Shown here one piece after another: positions 54,082-62,373 of a stretch of 64,000 bases of DNA. The position numbers and the translations under genes are program-made. Position 1 is the first letter of the stretch. Every line of letters begins with the position of its first letter. The notes beneath the pieces are model-generated. The model was given only the letters and a program-made list of their open reading frames with translations, ran no database searches and was not told the DNA's origin. Source of the stretch: Candidatus Methylomicrobium oryzae (GTDB taxonomy: Bacteria; Pseudomonadota; Gammaproteobacteria; Methylococcales; Methylomonadaceae); contig NZ_JAERVK010000010.1 of assembly GCF_016745425.1 (NCBI RefSeq), positions 62,001 through 126,000 on the forward strand, in the 5' to 3' direction.

Positions 54082-54375
54082 GTGCTTGAAACTTTGACAA
54101 AAGAAAACTGGGAAGCCTATCTGAATAAAGATTTTCAGGTTCAAGTCGACCATCGGAATGCCGTCGATATGAATCTGGTTTCGGTGTCCGGATTCGGGCG
54201 GCGTTTGAACGGTGGCCGCGAGGCTTATTCCTTATTGTTTCAAGGGCCCGGCCAGCCGGTGCTGGTGCAGCGCATTTATCGGATTCAGCAGTCGCAACTG
54301 GGAAGCATGGACATCTTTCTGGTGCCGGTCGGCAAAGAGGCGGGCGGTATTCAGTATGAAGCCGTATTTACCTGA
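54082..54375 (+). CDS. DUF6916 domain protein
   Basis: A 97-residue cytoplasmic protein starting with GTG (54082). It resembles DUF6916 throughout: MLETLTKENWEAYLNKDF, SLLFQGPGQPVLVQRIYRI, and FLVPVGKEAGGIQYEAVFT at the end. The domain is characteristic of loci with phage-tail-collar proteins in diverse bacteria (recalled knowledge). Function unknown. The related protein at 53012 has an export signal, so the pair may be on opposite sides of the inner membrane or differ in partner. Confidence 0.75.
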   Translation: MLETLTKENWEAYLNKDFQVQVDHRNAVDMNLVSVSGFGRRLNGGREAYSLLFQGPGQPVLVQRIYRIQQSQLGSMDIFLVPVGKEAGGIQYEAVFT

Positions 54376-54626
54376 GAATGATGCCGCTTTATCGGTCTGC
54401 GCCGGGCATTCTATGGCGATGATACAAGTGATGAAGACTGAATGACGTAAATGGAGCGTATTTCCTAGTGTTTTAATAAGTTGTAGCAGCCGAAAGGCGG
54501 ATTGTGATTATAATGATTGCGGAGAGATATCCGTTACGGTAGAACTACCGGAGGGAGTTTCCGGGTTCGGGTGAAGGGCGATTTCGGTGGACCTTCAGCA
54601 TTATAACTACAATAAAGAGAAACCTT

Positions 54627-55043
54627 ATGAAATCATTTAATTTATTAGGATTAATTGCAGTTTCGTTTTGTTATATTCCGGCGATTCAAGCCGCTGAACA
54701 CCATAGCGGGCACGGCGCCGGGATGTCCGGCGGAGGTGGGGGCAGTGCGAGTCAATGCCAGAAAGCCAGGTTGGAACGTTTTAATCCGCCGCATCTGGCG
54801 AAAGTGGCGCCGGGCGCTGCTTTTTCTTTTTATGCCTTTAATATAGATAACCCCAGCCAGTTATCCGCTACCGTCAAAAAAGAGCCGGTGGAGCTGACTG
54901 CGGAATATAAGGAGCCCTATTTTCTTGTCAAGGGCAAGTTGCCGGCTCATTTGACTAAGACCGCCGCCCGGATCGATATTAAGGCTTCCGCCAAGTCGCC
55001 CCATTGCGAAGAAGAAAAGGGCTGGCTGCTGATCATCGAATGA
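54627..55043 (+). CDS. secreted His/Gly-rich protein of unknown function
   Basis: 138 residues with a signal peptide (MKSFNLLGLIAVSFCYIPAIQA), then a histidine/glycine-rich segment (EHHSGHGAGMSGGGGG) and a small beta-rich domain (residues about 50-138). Two cysteines in the mature part (about C43 and C127) could form a disulfide. The His-rich tail hints at metal binding, but no family was recognised. The 251 bases upstream show no strong promoter; the ribosome binding site is AAAGAGAAA. Confidence 0.6.
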   Translation: MKSFNLLGLIAVSFCYIPAIQAAEHHSGHGAGMSGGGGGSASQCQKARLERFNPPHLAKVAPGAAFSFYAFNIDNPSQLSATVKKEPVELTAEYKEPYFLVKGKLPAHLTKTAARIDIKASAKSPHCEEEKGWLLIIE

Positions 55044-55144
55044 TAGTGTCGTGCGTCTGGAGTGCCGTTTCGCGCACGCTTCGGTGATTTTCCGGTTTTT
55101 GGCCCATGTTCCCAGCTTCCGTTTACCAATGAAAAGCTTCTTCG

Positions 55145-55939
55145 ATGTCAGCTAATCCCCCTGTCAAGCGGTGCGTCGCTTATTGCCTGGCGCACCGTTT
55201 CAATGTCGACGCCTTGGCGAGAGCGCTCTCGGAATCAAGTCTTATCCGGTTGATCAAAGGCGCGCTGCTGGTCGAGGAAAACGATACTTATTCGGTTATT
55301 CTGGGTTACGGCGCGGCGGTGCACTGGAACGTCAGCCCGGAGCGCCAGGCGGTGATCCATCGCGTGCTGTTGGCCAATGCCGAGCAGCCTTTGGCGTCAA
55401 TTGAGGAGGATCACTTCACGTTTACCTATGACTGCTCAGTCACGCGAATTATCGAGGATCATATCGAGCTCGAGTCCTCCGATCCGATCCTGATGTTTGC
55501 GTTGTCACAGGGGATGGCGCAGTCGATCAAGTTGGCATCCTTCGAAACCCAAGCGCTTAGGACCATCGAAAATACCAGTTATATTCCGAAGTCCCTGGCC
55601 GACAAAGGCAGGATCAACATCAGCCGTCGCGAGATTGCCAAAATCCGCGGCCAGTTGTTTCTGACCAAAAGCGACATCATCGTCAACTACGATCTCCTCG
55701 ATATTCCGGAGTTTTTCTGGGAGTATCCGGAATACGAAGACTATTACGCAATCGCGGCTAAATATCTCGAAATCGCGCCTCGCACCGACGTGCTGTCGAA
55801 AAAACTCGAAACGATCCACGAATTGTTCGAGATGTTGGCCGATGAACAAAACCATCGTCATTCTTCACGGTTGGAGTGGATCATCATCTGGCTGATCGCA
55901 TTCGAAATCGGGATGACGATCTACGACAAGGTGCTATAA
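55145..55939 (+). CDS. RMD1/DUF155 family membrane-anchored protein
   Basis: A 264-residue protein of the RMD1 (DUF155, YagE) family. Recognisable parts are the N-terminal CVAYCLAHRFNVDALAR, the SPERQAVIHRV region and the long helical segment DKGRINISRREIAKIRGQLFL, with a C-terminal membrane helix (IIIWLIAFEIGMTIYDKVL). Fungal relatives are involved in sporulation or the mitochondrial microtubule link; bacterial function is unknown. It lies 4 bases upstream of rlmJ, with which it is likely cotranscribed. Confidence 0.85.
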   Translation: MSANPPVKRCVAYCLAHRFNVDALARALSESSLIRLIKGALLVEENDTYSVILGYGAAVHWNVSPERQAVIHRVLLANAEQPLASIEEDHFTFTYDCSVTRIIEDHIELESSDPILMFALSQGMAQSIKLASFETQALRTIENTSYIPKSLADKGRINISRREIAKIRGQLFLTKSDIIVNYDLLDIPEFFWEYPEYEDYYAIAAKYLEIAPRTDVLSKKLETIHELFEMLADEQNHRHSSRLEWIIIWLIAFEIGMTIYDKVL

Positions 55940-55943
55940 ACTC

Positions 55944-56795
55944 GTGCTGAGTTATCGTCATGCCTTCCATGCCGGCAATTTTGCCGATGTGCTGAAACAC
56001 TTGGTGCTGGTGCATATCCTTGAGCATCTGAAAAAGAAAGATAAACCTTTCTGTTACATCGATACGCACGCGGGCGCGGGGATGTATGCGTTGAACAGCG
56101 AATTTGCATTAAAAAACCGCGAGTTCGAATCCGGCATCGCCAGGGTGTGGCAACGAGACGATACGCTGCCAGGCATCCAGCGTTATCTCGAACTGGTCAG
56201 GCAGTGCAATCAGGGGACGGAGCTGGCGCATTACCCAGGCTCTCCCTGTATTGCCGCCACGCTGATGCGTAAGGACGACAGGCTGTGTCTCTACGATTTG
56301 CATTCTACCGAATTCAAGTTTCTGCATAGGCTCTTTGAGAAAGACCGGCGCATCAAGACCTTTCATGCAGACGGCCTGGTCGATTCCCTCGGGTTGTTGC
56401 CGCCGAAGGAGCGTCGCGGTCTGGTTTTGATCGATCCTTCCTATGAGCTCTCCGACGATTACCGTTTAGTGATCGAAAGCCTGAAAAAAATGCACAAGCG
56501 GTTTGCAACCGGGATTTATGCGCTGTGGTATCCGGTTGTCGAACGCCAGCGGATCCGTCGCCTGGAACGGCAACTGCAAGACAGCGGTATCGGAAATGTC
56601 GCGCTGTTTGAGCTGGGCATCGCTCCCGACAGCAAGGGGCGCGGAATGACCGCCAGCGGCATGGTCGTGATCAATCCCCCCTGGACATTGGTAGCCGAAA
56701 TGCAGCGGGAACTGCCGTGGTTAGCCGACGCGCTGGGGGCCGAAAAACAGGGCAACTACCGGATCGTGAATCTGGTGCACGAAAGCGCCGGCTAA
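55944..56795 (+). CDS. rlmJ: 23S rRNA (adenine2030-N6)-methyltransferase
   Basis: RlmJ methylates A2030 of 23S rRNA with SAM. The 283-residue sequence begins MLSYRHAFHAGNFADVLKH, a strong family signature, has DTHAGAGMY (SAM-binding) near residue 40 and a catalytic DPSYE at about residue 165. Start is GTG at 55944. It is coupled to the DUF155 gene by a 4-base gap. Confidence 0.94.
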   Translation: MLSYRHAFHAGNFADVLKHLVLVHILEHLKKKDKPFCYIDTHAGAGMYALNSEFALKNREFESGIARVWQRDDTLPGIQRYLELVRQCNQGTELAHYPGSPCIAATLMRKDDRLCLYDLHSTEFKFLHRLFEKDRRIKTFHADGLVDSLGLLPPKERRGLVLIDPSYELSDDYRLVIESLKKMHKRFATGIYALWYPVVERQRIRRLERQLQDSGIGNVALFELGIAPDSKGRGMTASGMVVINPPWTLVAEMQRELPWLADALGAEKQGNYRIVNLVHESAG

Positions 56796-56982
56796 ATCGG
56801 TATATCGAACTCACTTTCCGTTTCGAACCCGCTCCGGTACGGGAAGAGTGATACGAAAGTTCGTCCGGAGGGCTGTCGGCTTTGGCTTTGTAAGCAAAAC
56901 CGCGACATGGCAAAACGGAGTTTAATTTCTGCGCTGCTCGTCACAACATTGATATCGCTTATCTGTTTTGCCGATAGCCCAT

Positions 56983-57010
56983 TTGTAAATCAGTAATAAG
57001 TGACTATTCT
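56983..57010 (+). promoter_or_regulatory. candidate promoter of the roadblock-GTPase operon
   Basis: TTGTAA (56983-56988) and TATTCT (57005-57010) are separated by 16 bases, a reasonable sigma-70 match located about 25 bases before the first start codon of the operon. The rest of the 236-base gap after rlmJ shows no gene. Confidence 0.35.
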
Positions 57011-57034
57011 TGTGGTAACTAAGTTGTCCATGTG

Positions 57035-57745
57035 ATGAGGTCTGTCTTGATTACTGCTAACAATGGCGATTTTGACGAATCTCCGGCGCTAAAATTTGTT
57101 TATGATGAATCCACTGCCGGATTCTGCGAATGGCCTGCTTTGTCGGTAGAAAAGCGGCTCGAACGCCTGGCTTTTCGGGTTTCACGAATGCCCAGGTCTT
57201 TACGGGCGCATGTGGAGCGTATTCATTACTGTTTCGGTCATCATTTGAATGAACAATTGTATGCGGCGCTGATCGATTTGCTGATTGTTCTCAACCAGTC
57301 GGGACGCAGGCTGAGTCTGCGCATGATATTCGGATCTAGATCGCGGCTGACCGCCGGTCAGTTTCAGATGCTGAGAGATTTCTTGAAAAAGGAAGAGAAT
57401 GCGCTCGAATCGTTACCGCATGCCCGTTTTTCACTGTTCAGCAAGGGATTGCAGTCGAGCGTCATGCTGGTGCAGATGGTCGAAGAGCCGCGCGAAACGA
57501 TGCATGATCCTTTGCAATTGGCAAGAGATTATGTCGAGTTCAGCCAGTTGGACGAAGCGGTCCGGGTGCTTGAACAAGCCATTCTGGATCACCCGGACCG
57601 CTTTGAATTACACAATGAGCTCTTGACGCTCTACCGCTCGACCCGAGATCGAGCAGGTTTTAAGCGGACTCATCAAGCGCTTGTCCGTCTCGGGGCCAAT
57701 CTGCCGCCTGAATGGGGGCAATTGGGCGATTTTTTAAAGGTCTGA
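57035..57745 (+). CDS. FimV/TPR-like protein, first gene of roadblock-GTPase operon
   Basis: A 236-residue protein starting at ATG 57035 (or GTG 57032). The middle is helical and charged; residues about 160-230 form a tetratricopeptide-like pair (QLARDYVEFSQLDEAVRVL, then FELHNELLTLYRSTRD) like the C-terminal part of FimV proteins that organise type IV pili. The N-terminal half has no recognised domain. It is followed by the pseudo-receiver gene after 3 bases, so all five genes to 60544 appear to be one operon. Confidence 0.6.
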   Translation: MRSVLITANNGDFDESPALKFVYDESTAGFCEWPALSVEKRLERLAFRVSRMPRSLRAHVERIHYCFGHHLNEQLYAALIDLLIVLNQSGRRLSLRMIFGSRSRLTAGQFQMLRDFLKKEENALESLPHARFSLFSKGLQSSVMLVQMVEEPRETMHDPLQLARDYVEFSQLDEAVRVLEQAILDHPDRFELHNELLTLYRSTRDRAGFKRTHQALVRLGANLPPEWGQLGDFLKV

Positions 57746-57748
57746 TCA

Positions 57749-58930
57749 ATGTCGGATAAAAAACCATTAACAGTTGCGCTCCATGGAATGGATGAACGCA
57801 GCCGTAAAATCATGATGATGTTTTTGCAGGGCCCATGCAGGGGGACGGTGATTGTAATTGATGATGACGACCCTGATGTCGATATTTTCGACGGGGACAT
57901 GCCCGCTTCAAAAAAATTATTATCTGAACATTTGAGAGCGGCGAGGGAAAAGCCGACGATCGTACTGTCTTTGCAGGATTTCAATCATGAGGGCGTGCTC
58001 CAGGTCAGGAAACCGGTAAAAACCGATGACATGCTAGCGGTGTTGAATGAAGCAAAAGTTCAGTTGGCCGACTTTGCCAGGAAAAAGGCCGAGAAACAGG
58101 CGGTTCTCGCGACGTCTGAGGCGGAAGAAGATGATGAGTCTGAGCCGCAGCCTTTCAAGACCTATGTGCTGGACCGGGATGAGCGCAAAAAAACCTCGAA
58201 GCACCGGACGGCGATGCGCTTCGATGAAAAAGGCTTTCAGGGGTATATCGGCTCGCTGTCCGACATCGACGTCAATGATCCGGCGCAATTTGCAAACGCA
58301 TCGTATGATCCGAAGGATTACTTTCAAGGATATATCCAGTCCGCATTTATGGTGTGCCATGCCAAAGGCCAGATCATGCAACTGCAGTCGGGATGGAAAC
58401 CGATCATGATTTTTCCACATACGCATGAAGTGTGGCTCGACGCCGATGATCCGCAATTGCGGGCATTTGCCGGTATCAAGTTAAATCAGAACTCGACTTC
58501 CAAAATGTCGATCAGTCCGGTGAATGCACAAACCATGGGATTGGGCGGATCGTTGGACAAGTTTCAGAGCATGGATGCCTTTTTATGGAAACTGGCCTGT
58601 TGGACGTCAAAAGGCCGTTACCCCCGCCTGATTGATTATACTCAGCCGGTCTATCTCAAATGCTGGCCCAATTTTACGCGTCTGTTGATTACGCCGCACG
58701 CACTCAGAATTGCAGCGTTGTTGATGCAGGGCCCCCGGACATTGCCGAACGTTGCGCAGGTGCTCGATATCAAGCCGCAATATGTGTTTGTATTCGCCAG
58801 CGCTGCCTGCGCATTGGGTCTGATGAGGCAGGCGAAGCGGGAAGCCGATAATCTGATTCAGCCGCCGGAGGTAAAAGCGACTAAGGGGCAGGGCTTATTG
58901 AGCCGTATCATGAATAAATTGCGCGGTTAA
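57749..58930 (+). CDS. degenerate receiver-like protein, roadblock operon
   Basis: A 393-residue protein. Residues 1-110 look like a response-regulator receiver: an acidic loop (IVIDDDDPDVDIFDGD), a later LSLQDF strand and VRKPVKTDDMLAVL with the K-P dipeptide, although the order and phospho-aspartate are unclear, hence pseudo-receiver. A linker rich in E/K follows, then a mixed region with FMVCHAKGQIMQLQ and a C-terminal helical segment (residues about 310-370) that resembles a winged helix (AALLMQGPRTLPNVAQVL). No enzyme motif seen. Probably a scaffold or signal-sensing subunit of the GTPase system. Confidence 0.55.
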   Translation: MSDKKPLTVALHGMDERSRKIMMMFLQGPCRGTVIVIDDDDPDVDIFDGDMPASKKLLSEHLRAAREKPTIVLSLQDFNHEGVLQVRKPVKTDDMLAVLNEAKVQLADFARKKAEKQAVLATSEAEEDDESEPQPFKTYVLDRDERKKTSKHRTAMRFDEKGFQGYIGSLSDIDVNDPAQFANASYDPKDYFQGYIQSAFMVCHAKGQIMQLQSGWKPIMIFPHTHEVWLDADDPQLRAFAGIKLNQNSTSKMSISPVNAQTMGLGGSLDKFQSMDAFLWKLACWTSKGRYPRLIDYTQPVYLKCWPNFTRLLITPHALRIAALLMQGPRTLPNVAQVLDIKPQYVFVFASAACALGLMRQAKREADNLIQPPEVKATKGQGLLSRIMNKLRG

Positions 58931-58961
58931 CTCAGCACAGCGGAACGACACGATCATCACT

Positions 58962-59498
58962 ATGAGTCAGTACAAAATTATTTTTACAGGGCCGGTTGGA
59001 GCCGGAAAAACCACGGCAATCCATTCAATCAGCGATGTGCCGCCGGTAAAAACCGATGCGTCCGCGAGCGATATGACCAAATCCAGAAAGGCGGCCACGA
59101 CTGTTGCAATGGATTACGGCATCATGAACCTCTCCGATGGAGAGAAAATTCATTTATACGGAACGCCGGGGCAGGAGCGTTTCGATTTCATGTGGGATAT
59201 CCTGATCAATGGAGGCATCGGATTGGTGCTGTTGCTGGATAATACCCGCGCCGACCCGTTCAAGGATATGAAGTTTTTCCTGGAAGCTTTCGGCGATTTC
59301 ATTTCGAAAACCAGTGTCGCGATCGGAGTTACGCAGATGGACCTGAGCAGTAAACCGACGATTGCCGATTATCATACGCAATTGCAGGCTTCGGGTTTGA
59401 GACCCCCGGTTTTCGCTGTGGACGCCCGGGTTAGAAGCGATGTGTCGCTGTTGGTGCAATCCCTTCTCTATTCTCTGGATCCGGGGTTGTCCGAATAA
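58962..59498 (+). CDS. small GTPase, COG2229 type
   Basis: A 178-residue Ras-like GTPase. P-loop GPVGAGKTT (residues 10-18), switch II GTPGQERF (about 66-73), and a TQMD motif (about 127) replacing the usual NKxD, as in COG2229 proteins. Such GTPases often pair with roadblock proteins. It has no membrane helix. It lies two genes upstream of the second roadblock gene and 31 bases after the pseudo-receiver gene. Confidence 0.85.
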   Translation: MSQYKIIFTGPVGAGKTTAIHSISDVPPVKTDASASDMTKSRKAATTVAMDYGIMNLSDGEKIHLYGTPGQERFDFMWDILINGGIGLVLLLDNTRADPFKDMKFFLEAFGDFISKTSVAIGVTQMDLSSKPTIADYHTQLQASGLRPPVFAVDARVRSDVSLLVQSLLYSLDPGLSE

Positions 59499-59499
59499 T

Positions 59500-60144
59500 A
59501 TGAGCGCCTATCATTTGACAGAGGAGCTTTTTCTGTATCCGACGCCGTCGGGAGCCTACTATGCGGTGTCTTCGAACGAGATTGACAAGCCGCGCCAGTT
59601 TATCCGGCAGATGCTGTTACAGCCTGCGACCAAGGCTTTAACCATCGAAAATCTGCAGGAATTGACAGGCTTGGAAGACCCGGAAAAATGCATGGAAATG
59701 CTGCATCACTGTCAAAAGCTGGGCTGGGTACAGGGATTGAAACAAGAATTGAGTTATCCGTCGGAGCAACTCGACAAAATTTTACCGGATATGTTGAGCG
59801 CTATTACCGAGAACGGTAAGGTGCTGCTGGCGGATATGGAAGGGTTTTATCTGGCAAGCCATGGATTTCCTCATGAAGTGGCTGAAGAGTTATCGGCATT
59901 GAGTGCTGAGATTGCAAACGTTCACGCGCGCCGTTCCGGAGTGTTGATGAATAATTTAGGGCAGACAAGCCAGGCCTGGGCTATTGTTGATGTGTTCGGA
60001 AATAGCCAAATGGGATTCTGGCCGCTGTTCATTGGAAAAAATCGTTTTGTATTGATCATTTCCGGGATTCCCCATTTTAATCAGCCGGAATTTGTGAGTT
60101 TGATTTGGGCTTTGGCGATTCGTTACGCGGCTAAAGCCTCTTAA
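59500..60144 (+). CDS. roadblock/LC7 protein with N-terminal helical or winged domain
   Basis: A 214-residue protein. Residues 1-95 are an unassigned domain with helical-bundle or winged-helix character (KPRQFIRQMLLQPATKALTIENLQELTGLED). Residues about 100-210 are a roadblock/LC7-like domain (LLADMEGFYLASHGFPHEVAEELSALSAEI, ending FVLIISGIPHFN), the fold of MglB, the GTPase-activating and polarity partner of MglA. It starts one base after the GTPase stop, so translation is likely coupled. Confidence 0.75.
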   Translation: MSAYHLTEELFLYPTPSGAYYAVSSNEIDKPRQFIRQMLLQPATKALTIENLQELTGLEDPEKCMEMLHHCQKLGWVQGLKQELSYPSEQLDKILPDMLSAITENGKVLLADMEGFYLASHGFPHEVAEELSALSAEIANVHARRSGVLMNNLGQTSQAWAIVDVFGNSQMGFWPLFIGKNRFVLIISGIPHFNQPEFVSLIWALAIRYAAKAS

Positions 60145-60181
60145 AATTTTAATAATAATTTTTCATTAAAGAGGAAGCGAT

Positions 60182-60544
60182 ATGCGGGCAGACATGCTTA
60201 CATCTGTATTGACAGATTTGAATGGAACTTCAGCAGATATTGAGGCATCGGGAATTATCTCGACGGACGGGCTGATGATGGCGTCAGTGCTGCCGGCCGG
60301 AATGGACGAAGATAGAGTAGGGGCGATGAGCGCCGCAATGCTGTCCCTCGGTGACAGGACTGCGCATGAGTTATCCAGAGGCACGCTCGAACAGGTGCTG
60401 ATCAAAGGCGAGAAGGGCTATGTGTTGATGAGCTATGCGGGCGAGGATGCCGTATTAACCGTGTTAGCCAAGCCGAATGCGAAATTGGGTCTGATCTTTT
60501 TGGATGTGAAACGCGCGGCGGAAAGCATTATCGGCTTGTTGTAG
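60182..60544 (+). CDS. roadblock/LC7 domain protein, short form
   Basis: A 120-residue single-domain roadblock/LC7 protein with GIISTDGLMMASVLPAGMDEDRVGAMSAAMLSLG and a C-terminal VLTVLAKPNAKLGLIFLDVKRAAESI. This is the MglB-like fold that typically dimerises and contacts a small GTPase. It has a strong ribosome binding site (AAAGAGGAAG) and ends the operon. Together with the previous protein it could form a heterodimer like the two roadblock units of Ragulator. Confidence 0.85.
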   Translation: MRADMLTSVLTDLNGTSADIEASGIISTDGLMMASVLPAGMDEDRVGAMSAAMLSLGDRTAHELSRGTLEQVLIKGEKGYVLMSYAGEDAVLTVLAKPNAKLGLIFLDVKRAAESIIGLL

Positions 60545-60992
60545 TCCCGGTTGCCGTTAGCGGCTGCAGCCTTAAAAATCGATCGGAGCCGTGCATCGGC
60601 AGAAGGCTTCCGTTGCGGAAAACATCTCCGACTTATCGATCTTCCTCCCTCGCTGTCTGAATATTCTTGCGGTCATAAGGATGTGGCGCAAGCATTTCTT
60701 TCACCTCCCAAGCCGCGGACCTCAATCTCGTTTTCAGCGGCTATCTTCCGCAATTCAACGCGCGGCGGCAAGATTTGCTTGCAGTCTGGAAAGTTCTTTG
60801 GTTTACTAAGCCATTTTAAAATTTCCGCTACGTCTTCATTAACAATCAATGAGGGTATCGGCGTGTCCCGGCGCGCTGCCGAGATTCCATGTTTGCCGGA
60901 ACAAGACCGAATGGGCGGTCCTACTTAATTTTTTGAGCTTGCCCCTATGATCTGTACGGGGCAGTGATTGAGTCCATCATTGTAGGGAGCGG
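60545..60992. other. intergenic region with a possible remnant on the minus strand
   Basis: 448 bases with no gene on the plus strand; a hairpin TGCCCC/GGGGCA lies at 60939-60965 before the hydrolase gene. On the minus strand two short frames are noted separately: 60673-60849, and a 20-codon frame 60633-60695 with a perfect GGAGGT ribosome binding site. Both are too short or lack homologues I can name. Confidence 0.4.
60673..60849 (-). pseudogene. possible degenerate small gene on the minus strand
   Basis: A 58-codon frame starting TTG that reads IVNEDVAEILKWLSKPKN and then PRVELRKIAAENEIEVRG, a helical, protein-like composition. Upstream the frame stays open to about 60927 without an ATG, and downstream a second frame with a perfect GGAGGT site overlaps the stop. 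This could be a frameshifted or decayed gene such as an antitoxin remnant; no family was identified. Confidence 0.25.
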
Positions 60993-61766
60993 ATGGCTGT
61001 TGTCGAATTAGCCTATAGCGAGTTTGGTCGGTCGGATTGCGCGCCGCTGATTGTTTTACACGGATTTTTCGCTTCCTCGCGCAACTGGCGGTTTATCGCG
61101 GAGAGGCTGGCGGCTTCGCATCATGTCTTTGTGGTGGATCTACGTAACCACGGCGCTTCGCCCCATCATCCGGTTATGGATTATCCGGCGATGATGGAAG
61201 ATGTTCGATCGTTTATAGCTCGACGCGGTCTGGCGAAAGCCAGCCTGCTCGGGCACAGTATGGGCGGCAAGGTGGCGATGTGGTTGGCGTTGAACGATCC
61301 CGGTGCTGTCGATAAATTGATCATTGCCGACATTGCGCCGACGCGCTATTCGCACAGTTTCGATTCTACCATTTCGGCGTTAAAAATGTTGCCGTTGGCG
61401 GCGATCGGTAATCGGAAACAGGCGGAGGAGTACCTTGCTTCCGCCATTCCTGAGCTCGGTTATCGGCAATTTTTACTGCAAAACCTGGTATTGCGTGACG
61501 GCCATTACCGGTGGCGCGTCGATCTGGATATCTTCAGCCGTTCCGCGCCGCAAATCGTGACTTTCCCTGATGCCGCAAGCCGGGCGCCTTATCCGGAAGA
61601 TGCCTTGTTCATCTCTGGTGCCGAGTCGGATTTCGTTAAAGCCGAGACTGTGTTTCCGCTGTTTCCGAAGGCCCGAATGAAAACGCTCGCCGGTGCCGGG
61701 CATTGGCTGCATGTCCAGCAGCCTGAAAGTTTTCTGGCTGAGACGCTGGACTTCTTGCACGCATAA
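60993..61766 (+). CDS. alpha/beta hydrolase (YbfF-like esterase)
   Basis: A 257-residue cytosolic esterase. Oxyanion loop LHGFFASSRNW (residues 22-32), nucleophile elbow GHSMGGKVA (serine about residue 90), aspartate in the ISGAESDFV region (about 209) and histidine in GAGHWLHV (about 231). The layout agrees with the YbfF/abhydrolase group. Substrate unknown. It is 250 bases from hfq, so a separate transcription unit is likely. Confidence 0.88.
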   Translation: MAVVELAYSEFGRSDCAPLIVLHGFFASSRNWRFIAERLAASHHVFVVDLRNHGASPHHPVMDYPAMMEDVRSFIARRGLAKASLLGHSMGGKVAMWLALNDPGAVDKLIIADIAPTRYSHSFDSTISALKMLPLAAIGNRKQAEEYLASAIPELGYRQFLLQNLVLRDGHYRWRVDLDIFSRSAPQIVTFPDAASRAPYPEDALFISGAESDFVKAETVFPLFPKARMKTLAGAGHWLHVQQPESFLAETLDFLHA

Positions 61767-62016
61767 AGGTGGTTTGGCGGCGTCTAGGCGTTGCTCACCC
61801 TCACTCCGCTACAGCGCAGAAAAATGCCAAAATATGCCCAGACAATAGGAAAGCCTGACGATAAATGATAAGCTATTAGCAATCAGACGCCATCACAAGC
61901 GCAATGTCTAGGAAAATAATTTGGAGCCGAAACCGTTCTTAAATTAGCCATTGTGCAGATTCGTATTTACCGTTATCTTAGATATCACCCGAATAAACAT
62001 AATAAGGAGAAATCGG

Positions 62017-62256
62017 ATGTCAAAAGGCCAAAATTTGCAGGATAATTTTTTGAATACCTTGAGAAAGGAGCATACTCCTGTTTCTATTTTTCTCGTCAAC
62101 GGCATTAAACTGCAAGGCAAAGTCGACTCGTTCGATCAATACGTGATCATGCTGAAAAACACAGTCAGCCAAATGGTTTACAAGCACGCCATTTCGACGA
62201 TCGTGCCCGGGAAAGCCGTCAAGATGGTTCCTGAAGCCGAAAGCGAAGAAGAATAA
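62017..62256 (+). CDS. hfq: RNA chaperone Hfq
   Basis: A 79-residue Sm-like hexameric RNA chaperone that pairs small RNAs with messengers. The Sm1 block is [20 protein letters not shown] with [21 protein letters not shown], and Sm2 is [10 protein letters not shown]. Start at 62017 has an AAGGAGAAA ribosome binding site; a longer frame from 61951 has none. The usual order hfq-hflX-hflK follows. Confidence 0.97.
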   Translation: MSKGQNLQDNFLNTLRKEHTPVSIFLVNGIKLQGKVDSFDQYVIMLKNTVSQMVYKHAISTIVPGKAVKMVPEAESEEE

Positions 62257-62373
62257 TTACCGGCTTGCTTTATAGAGTATCGTCACATTCCGGTAATGTA
62301 CCAATGTAACCCGTTAGTACGTTGCGTACCGGTGTTTGTTATCTATTGGTCTTTCCAGTACTGGAGTTATTGA

